Assembly (NCBI GenBank): GCA_016721315.1
Contig: JADKIL010000019.1
Coordinates: forward strand, 71,001 to 135,000
Reading direction: 5' to 3'
DNA from: Candidatus Villigracilis vicinus
GTDB taxonomy: Bacteria; Chloroflexota; Anaerolineae; Anaerolineales; Villigracilaceae
DNA: 64,000 nt
The position numbers and the translations under genes are program-made. How positions within the stretch are numbered: position 1 is the stretch's first letter; each line of letters opens with the position of its first letter. Below the pieces are notes generated by a model. It was not told where the DNA came from and searched no databases. It saw only the letters and a list, made by a program, of their open reading frames with translations. Below, piece by piece: positions 51,402 through 59,006 of this stretch.

Positions 51402-51844
51402 TGCCTCTTCAGTTTTGCCTGTTTCTTTTGGCAGGCGGGGCAGAGCCCGTAGTATAGAACGCGTGCACCAAGCAGTTTGTAGCCCGAAGCCGCAGTGATT
51501 TCAGAATCCAAATGAGTGACGTGCTCGCTGGGAATATCGATGATACGTGAACAGGAAATGCATGCCAGGTTGACATGTGGTTCCGTGTCCGCATCGTAAT
51601 GGACCTTGTCATCGCCTGCGTGACCCAGCACATTCACCACACCCAAACCAACCAGCGTATCAAGTGTGTTGTACACCGTGGCAAGGCTGAGAGAGTGAAA
51701 GCGCGGCTTGAGTTCATCATATATCATGGCTGCGGTGGGGTGTTCATGGCTTGCGGCAAGGAGTTCGCAGATCGCCACCCGCTGCGGAGTGACGCGCATT
51801 CCGGCTTCCTGTAGGGCAGTGGTTAGGGTCGTGATAGTAGACAT
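51398..51844 (-). CDS. Fur family regulator, PerR-like
   Basis: A 148-residue metalloregulator. The winged helix contains RVTPQRVAICELLAASHEHP and SLATVYNTLDTLVGLG. Structural zinc cysteines are CISC and CPAC. The regulatory site shows an aspartate (HYDADTEPHVNLAC) at the PerR position and one of its two histidines, so a PerR-like iron or peroxide sensor is more likely than Fur, but Zur is not excluded. It is the first gene of an operon with the P1B-4 ATPase. A near-perfect PerR box lies over its promoter. Confidence 0.85.
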   Translation of the reverse strand: MSTITTLTTALQEAGMRVTPQRVAICELLAASHEHPTAAMIYDELKPRFHSLSLATVYNTLDTLVGLGVVNVLGHAGDDKVHYDADTEPHVNLACISCSRIIDIPSEHVTHLDSEITAASGYKLLGARVLYYGLCPACQKKQAKLKRQ

Positions 51845-51873
51845 AGTCTCTCTTATTTGGAATTATTACAAAT

Positions 51874-51909
51874 TTAGAATAATTATAAATAAGGTTTTTA
51901 TTTTGTCAA
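51874..51909 (-). promoter_or_regulatory. Promoter with PerR/Fur-type operator
   Basis: The minus strand has TTGACA (51909-51904), 16 bases, TATAAT (51887-51882). The plus strand at 51874-51888 reads TTAGAATAATTATAA, matching the 7-1-7 PerR box TTATAATNATTATAA at 13 of 14 positions and covering the -10. Autoregulation of the fur/ATPase operon is predicted. Confidence 0.8.
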
Positions 51910-51959
51910 GAGCTTTTATCTTTATTTGTGTATTAATATCTTTTCTTACACTCCTCTTA

Positions 51960-51988
51960 TTGACGCATCATTTTCCCGCTGTTATTAT
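51960..51988 (+). promoter_or_regulatory. hrcA operon sigma-70 promoter
   Basis: TTGACG (51960-51965), 17 bases, TATTAT (51983-51988). The predicted start lies a few bases upstream of the CIRCE element. Confidence 0.7.
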
Positions 51989-52002
51989 TATTCCATTATT
52001 AA

Positions 52003-52029
52003 TTGGCACTCTCGCAATGGGAGTGCTAA
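52003..52029 (+). promoter_or_regulatory. CIRCE operator (HrcA binding site)
   Basis: TTGGCACTC-N9-GAGTGCTAA matches the universal CIRCE consensus TTAGCACTC-N9-GAGTGCTAA with one difference. It lies just downstream of the promoter and 9 bases before the hrcA ATG, so HrcA represses its own operon. Confidence 0.96.
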
Positions 52030-52038
52030 ATTTTGAAC

Positions 52039-53076
52039 ATGAATCATCTCACCGAACGCCAGAAAACCCTCCTGATGCTGATCATACGTGATTACATCGA
52101 CACCGCTCAGCCCATTGGCTCGAAGCGGCTGGCGGAGCATTACCACATCAACTTGTCATCCGCGACCATTCGCAACGAGATGGCGGCACTGACAGAGATG
52201 GGCTACCTGCGACAGCCGCATACTTCGGCAGGACGTGTGCCAACTGAAGAGGGCTACCGTTATTTCGTCAGTGAGATGATGCATAGTGCCGAACTGCCTG
52301 AAACCGTTCAGCACACTATTTCGCACCAGTTCTATCAATCACGCCCCGAGCTCGACCAGTGGATGACCCTTGCGGCGTCCATTCTTGCGACCCAATCGCA
52401 GGGCGTTTCGGTCGTTGCCGCACCGCATGTTGAATCAACCAAGTTCAAACATGTGGAATTGATTTCGACTCAAGGCAGGCAAGTGCTTATGGTGCTGGTG
52501 ATGCTCGGCGGGGAAGTGTCGCAGCAAATTCTGACCTTGGCGGAACCTGTTGCCCAGGAGCGACTCAGCGGAACTGCCACGCGTCTTAACGGACTTTTGG
52601 CTGGTCAGACCGCCCAAGCCATGTCCGCGCTGACAGTTCGCCCCGACCCGCTCGATCAGGATATCCTCCTGCTCATCTTGCAGGACATGCGCCGTATGAC
52701 CGATAAAGCCTCAGGTGAAATCTACACCGATGGTCTGACCAACGTCCTTGGTGAACCTGAATTTTCTGAGTTGGATGGTCCGCGCCGGGCGTTGAAAATT
52801 TTTGAAGAACCCGCTACCTTGCAAGACTTGCTGACCAAGACTACCAGCAACAGCAACGTCGGTGCTTTGCAGGTGCTCATCGGCGGCGAAGGTGAATATG
52901 ATGACCTGCGTCAGTGCAGTCTGGTGATTGCGCGCTACGGCGTCCCTGGCATGGCGACGGGTGCGCTTGGCGTGCTGGGTCCCATGCGCATGGCTTATTC
53001 CAAAACTATCCCCACAGTGAGATTTGTGGCAGCCTTATTGAGCGATCTGGTGAACGATAATATTTCTGGTGAGTAA
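52039..53076 (+). CDS. hrcA: Heat-inducible transcription repressor HrcA
   Basis: A 345-residue repressor that binds CIRCE. The N-terminal winged helix has LSSATIRNEMAALTEMGYLR and PHTSAGRVPTEEGYRYFV, followed by a GAF-like domain and the C-terminal VPGMATGALGVLGPMRMAY block. The ATG at 52039 was preferred to the in-frame TTG two codons earlier. It is the first gene of the heat-shock operon with grpE, dnaK and dnaJ. Confidence 0.96.
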   Translation: MNHLTERQKTLLMLIIRDYIDTAQPIGSKRLAEHYHINLSSATIRNEMAALTEMGYLRQPHTSAGRVPTEEGYRYFVSEMMHSAELPETVQHTISHQFYQSRPELDQWMTLAASILATQSQGVSVVAAPHVESTKFKHVELISTQGRQVLMVLVMLGGEVSQQILTLAEPVAQERLSGTATRLNGLLAGQTAQAMSALTVRPDPLDQDILLLILQDMRRMTDKASGEIYTDGLTNVLGEPEFSELDGPRRALKIFEEPATLQDLLTKTTSNSNVGALQVLIGGEGEYDDLRQCSLVIARYGVPGMATGALGVLGPMRMAYSKTIPTVRFVAALLSDLVNDNISGE

Positions 53077-53079
53077 ATA

Positions 53080-53120
53080 ACGATATTCGATAATCGAATA
53101 ACGAATACCTAATATCGAAC
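53080..53120. repeat. Repeat family C, copy 1
   Basis: AT-rich imperfect palindrome containing CGATATTCGATAATCGAATA and AATATCGAAC in the hrcA-grpE gap. Related copies lie at 58411-58462 and 61848-61900. Confidence 0.65.
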
Positions 53121-53137
53121 CTACGAGAGTGAGACAC

Positions 53138-53677
53138 ATGACAGAAGAAATGGATAAGCAAGAAGAACAGGGTCAAGCATCAGACGAGACAATGCCCAAT
53201 GGGGAAGGGCAGCCTTCGGATGAGCGTGAGGCGTTGATCCAACAGTTGAAGGAAGCCGAATCCAAGGTCGTCGAATATAAAGATGGCTGGGCGCGGACGC
53301 AGGCGGATTTCCAGAACTTCCGCAAACGCGTGGAACGGGATAACGAGGCATTCAAGGCTTCGACCAAGGGTGACATCTTGAAGAAGGTGTTGCCCGTGCT
53401 TGATGACCTTGAACGCGCTTTGCAAAACCGCCCCGCGGACGATGCCTGGGCAAATGGCATTGAGTTGGTGGCGCGCAAGTTCCAGAATATTCTGGATATG
53501 GAAGGCGTCAAGCGCATCGAAGCGAAGGGTGTGGCGTTCGACCCGAACTTCCATGAAGCCATCTCGCATGAACCGTCTGACGAAGTGGAAAGCGGACATG
53601 TGATCGACGTGGTGCAGAACGGCTATGTGATCGGTGAACGGGTTGTAAGACCCGCGTTGGTAAGAGTGGCGCAATAA
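53138..53677 (+). CDS. grpE: Nucleotide exchange factor GrpE
   Basis: A 179-residue cochaperone that releases ADP from DnaK. An acidic start, a long helix (about 35-95, YKDGWARTQADFQNFRKRVE) and the C-terminal beta domain with FDPNFHEAISHEPS and GYVIGERVVRPALVRV give a full-length protein. The ATG at 53138 was preferred over an upstream GTG. It is the second gene of the CIRCE-controlled operon. Confidence 0.95.
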   Translation: MTEEMDKQEEQGQASDETMPNGEGQPSDEREALIQQLKEAESKVVEYKDGWARTQADFQNFRKRVERDNEAFKASTKGDILKKVLPVLDDLERALQNRPADDAWANGIELVARKFQNILDMEGVKRIEAKGVAFDPNFHEAISHEPSDEVESGHVIDVVQNGYVIGERVVRPALVRVAQ

Positions 53678-53688
53678 AAGAAATTTCC

Positions 53689-53785
53689 GTCATTGCGAGG
53701 GCGGTGTTCTTCCGCCCGAAGCAATCTCCATGATTACGTTGTAGATTGCTTCGTCGCAAAGAGCAAGAGCGCTCCTCGCAATGAC
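53689..53785. repeat. Palindromic repeat family A, copy 1
   Basis: Begins GTCATTGCGAGG, ends CCTCGCAATGAC, with inner arms GAAGCAATCT and GATTGCTTC. It fills the grpE-dnaK gap. Confidence 0.85.
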
Positions 53786-53803
53786 GATTTCATAGGAGAA
53801 ATT

Positions 53804-55684
53804 ATGGCAAAAATCATTGGTATTGACTTAGGCACGACCAACTCGGTGGCGGCAGTAATGCAAGGCGGCGAACCAGTTGTGATCCCATCAGCGGAAGGGG
53901 AGCGCTTGGTTCCTTCTGTGGTGGCGATGAATAAGAATAATGAACGTTTGGTGGGACGTGTGGCGCGCAATCAGGCGATCACCAACCCGACCAATACGAT
54001 CTTTTCGGTGAAGCGTTTTATGGGACGCAAGGCTGACGATGCAGAAGTAGAACGCACCAAGAAGCGTGTACCCTATGCCGTAAAAGAAGCGGCAAATGGG
54101 GATGTGCGCGTGGAACTCGGCGGTAAGGATTATTCCGCGCCGGAAGTTTCGGCGATGATCCTTGCAAAGATCAAGGCAGACGCTGAGGCGTATTTAGGTG
54201 AGACCATTACGCAGGCGGTCATTACTGTGCCTGCTTACTTCAATGATGCCCAACGCAACGCGACCAAGGACGCAGGCAAGATCGCAGGCTTGGAAGTGCT
54301 GCGCATCATCAATGAACCGACAGCTTCTTCCTTGGCATATGGCTTGGACAAGAAGAAGAACGAAGTCATCTGTGTGTATGACCTCGGCGGCGGTACCTTT
54401 GACGTGTCCATTTTGGATGTGGGTGATGGCGTGTTCCAAGTTCGTGCTACGAGCGGCGATACCTTCCTCGGCGGCGATGACTTTGATCTGCGTATCATGG
54501 ATCATCTGATTGCTGAATTTAAGAAAGACAACGGCATCGATCTGCACAATGACCGTCAGGCGCTTCAACGTTTGAAGGAAGCTTCTGAAAAGGCGAAGAT
54601 CGAACTTTCGACCGTGATGCAGACCGAGATCAACCTGCCTTATTTGACAGCGGATGCCAACGGTCCCAAGCACTTGGTGATGACCCTGACCCGCGCCAAG
54701 TTCGAACAGTTGGTCGCTGACCTCGTTGACCGCACGATTGCACCGGTCAAGCAGGCGTTAGCAGATGCTAGTTTAAACGCGGGCGATATCAACGAAATTG
54801 TGCTCGTCGGTGGTATGACCCGTATGCCTGCCATCCAAGACCGTGTACGCGCGTTCTTCGGCAAAGACCCGCACAAAGGCGTGAACCCTGATGAAGTCGT
54901 TGCGATCGGCGCGGCGATTCAGGGTGGCGTGCTCGGTGGGGAAGTGAAGGACATCCTTTTGCTCGATGTGACTCCGCTGACTCTCGCCATTGAAACTCTC
55001 GGCGGCGTTGCCACGGCTCAGATCGAACGCAACACGACCATCCCGACCCGCCGTTCACAGGTCTTCTCGACTGCGGCAGATAGCCAGACTCAAGTAGAAA
55101 TTCACGTCTTGCAGGGTGAGCGCCCGATGGCAAACGATAATAAATCGCTGGGCAAATTCATCCTTGATGGCATTCCACCTTCTCCGCGCGGCGTTCCTCA
55201 GATCGAAGTGACCTTTGATGTGGATGCCAACGGCATCCTCAAAGTCAGCGCGCAGGATAAGGCAACTGGAAAATCTCAACACATTACGATCACTGCTTCT
55301 TCTGGTTTGAACGAAGCCGAAATCGAAAAGATGCGCAAGGATGCCGAGGCACATGCCGAAGAAGACCGCAAGCGCAAAGATTTGATCGAAGCGCGTAACA
55401 ATGCCGATAACACCGTCTATGCAGGTGAGAAGGCGTTGCGCGACTTGGGCGATAAGGTTCCGACGGAGATCAAGGCTGAGGTTGAGGCGAAAAGTGCCGA
55501 GGTTAAGGAAGCGGCGAAAGGCGAAGATGTAGAGAAGATCAAAGCCGCAGTCGAAGCTTTGGGGCAGACCATCCAAAAGATCGGTGCCAGTGTTTACGAG
55601 CAAGGGCAGCCGTCGGCGGAGGGCGAAGCAGGTCCTTCATCCGATGCGGGACCTGATGTGGTGGATGGTGAGGTCAAGGAATAA
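53804..55684 (+). CDS. dnaK: Chaperone protein DnaK
   Basis: A 626-residue Hsp70. The ATPase domain starts MAKIIGIDLGTTNSVAAVMQ and includes VTVPAYFNDAQR, YDLGGGTFDVSILDVGDG and GGMTRMPAIQ. The substrate domain begins near residue 375 (LLLDVTPLTLAIETLGG), and a glycine/proline-rich acidic tail ends the chain. The start at 53804 has AGGAG upstream. In-frame codons further 5' are repeat-derived. Third gene of the heat-shock operon. Confidence 0.97.
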   Translation: MAKIIGIDLGTTNSVAAVMQGGEPVVIPSAEGERLVPSVVAMNKNNERLVGRVARNQAITNPTNTIFSVKRFMGRKADDAEVERTKKRVPYAVKEAANGDVRVELGGKDYSAPEVSAMILAKIKADAEAYLGETITQAVITVPAYFNDAQRNATKDAGKIAGLEVLRIINEPTASSLAYGLDKKKNEVICVYDLGGGTFDVSILDVGDGVFQVRATSGDTFLGGDDFDLRIMDHLIAEFKKDNGIDLHNDRQALQRLKEASEKAKIELSTVMQTEINLPYLTADANGPKHLVMTLTRAKFEQLVADLVDRTIAPVKQALADASLNAGDINEIVLVGGMTRMPAIQDRVRAFFGKDPHKGVNPDEVVAIGAAIQGGVLGGEVKDILLLDVTPLTLAIETLGGVATAQIERNTTIPTRRSQVFSTAADSQTQVEIHVLQGERPMANDNKSLGKFILDGIPPSPRGVPQIEVTFDVDANGILKVSAQDKATGKSQHITITASSGLNEAEIEKMRKDAEAHAEEDRKRKDLIEARNNADNTVYAGEKALRDLGDKVPTEIKAEVEAKSAEVKEAAKGEDVEKIKAAVEALGQTIQKIGASVYEQGQPSAEGEAGPSSDAGPDVVDGEVKE

Positions 55685-55685
55685 C

Positions 55686-55778
55686 GTCATTGCGAGGAGG
55701 GTGTTTTTCCCGACGAAGCAATCTCATAATTAGTTTGGGATTGCTTCGGGCATAGGGCAAGAGCGCCCTCGCAATGAC
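55686..55778. repeat. Palindromic repeat family A, copy 2
   Basis: Begins GTCATTGCGAGGAGGG, ends CCCTCGCAATGAC, with inner arms GAAGCAATC and GATTGCTTC. It fills the dnaK-dnaJ gap. Confidence 0.85.
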
Positions 55779-55787
55779 ATAAAAATT

Positions 55788-56914
55788 ATGTCAAACCAAG
55801 ACTATTACGATATTTTAGGCGTGGGCAAGGGCGCTGGCGATGATGAGATCAAAGCCGCGTTCCGCAACCTCGCGCGTAAATATCACCCGGATGTAAATAA
55901 AGAGCCCGATGCCGAAGAGAAGTTCAAAGAACTCAATGAGGCGTATGGCGTGCTTTCCGATTCTGATAAGCGCGCGCGTTATGACCGTTTTGGCAAGGCT
56001 GGTGTCAGTGGGCGGCTGGCGGGCAGGGATATCAGGACTTCTCTGGCTTTGGCGATATTTTTGAAGACTTATTTAATGGATTTGGCTTCTCCACCGGAGG
56101 TGGACGTTCGCGCCGCTCTCCGCGCCGTGGGCGGGATCTACAAATGCAAGTTTCGCTTACCTTTGAGGAAGCGGTCTTCGGTGTTGAGAAAGAGATCGAG
56201 TTCTCACGTGATGAGACTTGTTCTCGTTGTAGCGGCAAGGGAGCCGAGCCGGGCACAACTCCATTAAGATGCACGACTTGTAATGGTCAAGGCGAAGTGC
56301 GTCAGGTGCGTCAGACCTTTTTGGGTCAGATGGTGCAGACGGCTCCATGCCCAACCTGTAGCGGACGTGGTGAAACGATTGCTTCTCCTTGCACCACTTG
56401 TCGTGGGGCTGGCTTGGAACGCAAGAAGGTCAAGAAGAAGGTGCAGATCCCCGCTGGTGTGGATGTTGGCACGCAGATCCGCTTGAATGGGGAAGGGGCG
56501 CCGGGCGAGAATGGCGGTCCGCAGGGCAGCTTGTTCCTCGTGTTGGACGTGAAGCCGCATAAGTTCTTCAAGCGTCGTGACCAAGATGTGATCTTGAATC
56601 TTGACATCAATATTGCGCAGGCAGTCTTGGGTGCGGAAGTGACCATCCCAACCTTGGAAGGCGAAGATAAACTGAAGATTCCCTCTGGCACTCAACCTGG
56701 GAAAGTTTTCCATGTGAGAGGCAAGGGTGTTCCGCACGTCCGCAATAAGAATCAACGTGGTGATGAGATCGTGATCGTTAATGTGGCGGTCCCAACCAAG
56801 TTGACCAAGGAACAGAAGGAACTCTTCGAGAAGTTGGCTGAAAGCCTCGGCACGACAGTCAAGCCGCAGGCGAAGGGCTTTCTCGATTGGTTGAATGAGA
56901 CCTTGGGCGGGTAA
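55788..56914 (+). CDS. dnaJ: Chaperone protein DnaJ (interrupted by a one-base frameshift)
   Basis: A cochaperone of about 375 residues, complete in content but split between two frames. The J domain (YYDILGVGKGAGDDEIK, the HPD motif in KYHPDVNKE) reads from the start. After GKAGVSG the frame is lost, and the G/F region (GGQGYQDFSGFGDIFEDLF), the four zinc motifs (CSRCSGKG, CTTCNGQG, CPTCSGRG, CTTCRGAG) and the substrate domains continue in another frame. One missing G in the GGG at 56010-56012 would restore it. A sequence error is more likely than loss of the gene. A terminator follows. Confidence 0.88.
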
Positions 56915-56945
56915 GGGACTGCAGAAGGCAGAATGATGAATGCAG

Positions 56946-56977
56946 AATCGAGCGGAGATAGTCCGCTCGATTTTTTT
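56946..56977 (+). terminator. Terminator of the heat-shock operon
   Basis: AATCGAGCGGA (56946-56956) pairs with TCCGCTCGATT (56962-56972) and is followed by a run of seven T. Confidence 0.85.
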
Positions 56978-57030
56978 GACCGCGGATGGCAGCTATGTAA
57001 ATGGCGGTTCGCGGTCTGTCGTCTGCGGTC
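56978..57030. repeat. Repeat family E, second copy
   Basis: Imperfect palindrome starting GACCGCGGATGGCAGC and ending GTCTGCGGTC, related to the lon terminator repeat. It abuts the Nudix promoter. Confidence 0.5.
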
Positions 57031-57033
57031 GTT

Positions 57034-57048
57034 TATAATGACTCGCCT
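57034..57048 (+). promoter_or_regulatory. -10 of the Nudix gene, predicted leaderless
   Basis: A perfect TATAAT (57034-57039) ends 9 bases before the ATG at 57049, without a Shine-Dalgarno sequence. Confidence 0.55.
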
Positions 57049-57558
57049 ATGCTTAAACCTCTATTTCGCCTTTGGCGCTTGCTGCCGATGTGGCTGCATG
57101 TCTTTGTGACACGACTGACCCAGCCAAAATTCAATGCAGGCGTCTCTTCGTTGGTCTTCGATGAACAGGGCAGGGTTTTGCTTTTCAAACACACTTATCG
57201 CAAATATGAGTGGGGGATTCCTGGTGGGGCATTGGAATACAGAGAACAGCCCATTGAGGCGGTTGTCCGTGAGTTTCAAGAAGAGACAGGGATGCAGATC
57301 GAAGTGATTCGGCTGTTGAGAGTGGCAAGTGCAAGAGAATTTCCGCATCTTGGAATCACATATCTGTGTAAAATAACGGGCGGCGAGTTCAAGCCGTCAC
57401 ATGAGATTTCGGAAATGAAATATTTTGATGTTAACGACTTGCCCATCATGCTGTTTGCGGAGAAGGATTTGATCCGCTGGGCACAGAAAGAAATGACGAT
57501 GGACGACAGACGGAGACGCGGAGAAAGGGCATCACTCCATCGTCAAAAGGAACTATGA
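57049..57558 (+). CDS. Nudix hydrolase
   Basis: A 169-residue pyrophosphohydrolase. The Nudix box GGALEYREQPIEAVVREFQEETG is complete, with REFQEETG supplying the metal-binding glutamates. The N-terminal 25 residues are basic and hydrophobic, perhaps a membrane-proximal helix. The last 20 residues (DDRRRRGERASLH) look repeat-derived. The substrate is unknown. The end overlaps crcB by ATGA. The start is supported by the -10 just upstream. Confidence 0.87.
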   Translation: MLKPLFRLWRLLPMWLHVFVTRLTQPKFNAGVSSLVFDEQGRVLLFKHTYRKYEWGIPGGALEYREQPIEAVVREFQEETGMQIEVIRLLRVASAREFPHLGITYLCKITGGEFKPSHEISEMKYFDVNDLPIMLFAEKDLIRWAQKEMTMDDRRRRGERASLHRQKEL

Positions 57559-57938
57559 CAAACATTCTTCTCGTCGGCGCGGGCGGATTTATCGGCTCGG
57601 TGTTGCGCTATTTATTGAGCGGATATGTACAAGAATCCGCAAATCGCATGGACTTTCCATTCGGCACGCTGGCGGTCAATGTGATTGGCTGTTTCATTAT
57701 TGGTCTGCTGGCGCAATTCGGCGAAAAGTACGGGATGTTCTCGAATGAGTCGCGTGCATTTCTGGTCATCGGCGTGTTGGGCGGCTTTACTACCTTCTCG
57801 TCCTTTGGCAATGACACGGTCAATCTCTTTCGGCAGGATTTTGTGATGAACGCTGTCGCAAACGTTGGCGCGAACGTGATGCTTGGACTATTCGCGGTTT
57901 GGCTTGGTCGAGCCGTTGGACATTTTATTTGGAGATGA
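57555..57938 (+). CDS. crcB: Fluoride channel CrcB/Fluc
   Basis: A 127-residue four-helix membrane protein forming dual-topology dimers that expel fluoride. GGFIGSVLRYLLSG, the GTLAVNVIGCFIIGLL asparagine region and GGFTTFSSFGND (the phenylalanine-box and sodium site) are all present. No fluoride riboswitch was recognised upstream. The gene is translationally coupled to the Nudix gene. Confidence 0.95.
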   Translation: MTNILLVGAGGFIGSVLRYLLSGYVQESANRMDFPFGTLAVNVIGCFIIGLLAQFGEKYGMFSNESRAFLVIGVLGGFTTFSSFGNDTVNLFRQDFVMNAVANVGANVMLGLFAVWLGRAVGHFIWR

Positions 57939-57940
57939 AC

Positions 57941-58996
57941 ATGAATTGGCTTGAAGTTTCTTTGACTGTCGATGGCGAACTCGCCGAATCCGTTGCCGAT
58001 GTGTTGGCGCGCTTTGCACCGAACGGTGTGATGACCGAACAAGGCGTCCGCTTTGTGAATGATGAGGATGAAGGTACGGCGACTGGTCCCATCACGGTCC
58101 GCGCGTATTTGGAGGTGAACGATCAACTCGAAGAGACGCGCCAGAAAATAGAGGAGTCACTTTACTATTTAGGGATGATCACGCCTGTGCCTACTCCCAC
58201 CTACAAACAGATCGCGGATCAAAACTGGATGGAAGCCTGGAAACAGCACTACAAGCCGATCCTCATCGGTGAGAGGCTTTTGATCCTGCCCGCCTGGCTT
58301 GAATCCCCAGACCCAAAACGAATCCCTATCAAGATTGATCCAGGCATGGCGTTTGGAACAGGGACACATCCCACCACACAGTTGTGTTTGGAGTTGATGG
58401 AACGACATTTCGATATTCGAAATTCGAACGTCGAAGCCCAATCATCGAATATCGAATATCGAGTTATCGATGTTGGCTGTGGCTCTGGCATTCTTTCCAT
58501 CGCTGCTCTCAAACTCGGTTCAAAGACCGTCCTCGGCGTGGACATTGACATTGAGTCCGTCAGAAACTCGCGGGAGAATGCGGATGTCAACGAAGTGGGG
58601 GAGGAGCTCCTGCTTGGGCAGGGTTCTGTGACTGAAGTGCTGGCGGGACAGTTCGCTTTCAAGTCCGCGCCGCTGGTAGTGGCAAACATCCTCGCGCCGG
58701 TGCTCATCCGTCTCTTCGATGCAGGTCTGGCAGACTTGGTCGAGCCCAATGGAGAGATTATCCTAAGTGGGATTCTGGACCATCAGGCGGAAAGTGTTAT
58801 AGAGGCTGGTCAAGCCAAAGGGTTGAAACGAGGCGATGTCCGTCAAATGAAAGACTGGGTTGCGATATCCATGAAAAGTAATTCCGTCATTGCGAGGAGG
58901 GCGACAGCCCGACGAAGCAATCCACATGTTAATCATGAGATTGCTTCGCCGCAAAGAAGGCGGCTCGCAATGACATTTGAGAATTCTGTGCTATGA
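57941..58996 (+). CDS. prmA: Ribosomal protein L11 methyltransferase
   Basis: A SAM-dependent methyltransferase of 351 residues, about 50 longer than usual. An N-terminal substrate-binding domain leads through NWMEAWKQHYKPI to MAFGTGTHPTTQLCLE and the SAM motif VIDVGCGSGILSIAA, then VANILAPVLI (NPPY-like). Two repeat-derived segments are visible: RHFDIRNSNVEAQSSNIEYR just before motif I (repeat C) and the last about 33 residues after DWVAISMK (repeat A). The ATG at 57941 has GGAG six bases upstream. An ATG two codons earlier overlaps the crcB stop. Confidence 0.9.
   Translation: MNWLEVSLTVDGELAESVADVLARFAPNGVMTEQGVRFVNDEDEGTATGPITVRAYLEVNDQLEETRQKIEESLYYLGMITPVPTPTYKQIADQNWMEAWKQHYKPILIGERLLILPAWLESPDPKRIPIKIDPGMAFGTGTHPTTQLCLELMERHFDIRNSNVEAQSSNIEYRVIDVGCGSGILSIAALKLGSKTVLGVDIDIESVRNSRENADVNEVGEELLLGQGSVTEVLAGQFAFKSAPLVVANILAPVLIRLFDAGLADLVEPNGEIILSGILDHQAESVIEAGQAKGLKRGDVRQMKDWVAISMKSNSVIARRATARRSNPHVNHEIASPQRRRLAMTFENSVL
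58411..58462. repeat. Repeat family C inserted in prmA
   Basis: CGATATTCGAAATTCGAACG at the left and ATCGAATATCGAATATCGAG at the right match the intergenic copies at 53080-53120 and 61848-61900. The prmA frame stays open through it. Confidence 0.7.
58886..58974. repeat. Palindromic repeat family A, copy 3 (encodes PrmA C-terminus)
   Basis: Begins GTCATTGCGAGGAGGG, ends CTCGCAATGAC, with inner arms around 58914-58948. It overlaps the last codons of prmA. Confidence 0.85.
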
Positions 58997-59006
58997 TTCG
59001 CGCATC
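58989..59006 (+). promoter_or_regulatory. Extended -10 of the lamin-tail gene, predicted leaderless
   Basis: TG-C-TATGAT (58989-58997) ends 9 bases before the ATG at 59007. The prmA stop codon lies inside it. Confidence 0.5.

Noticed and set aside
57538..57575. Fluoride riboswitch upstream of crcB
   Set aside because: crcB overlaps the Nudix gene end, leaving no leader, and no conserved fluoride aptamer pattern was found.
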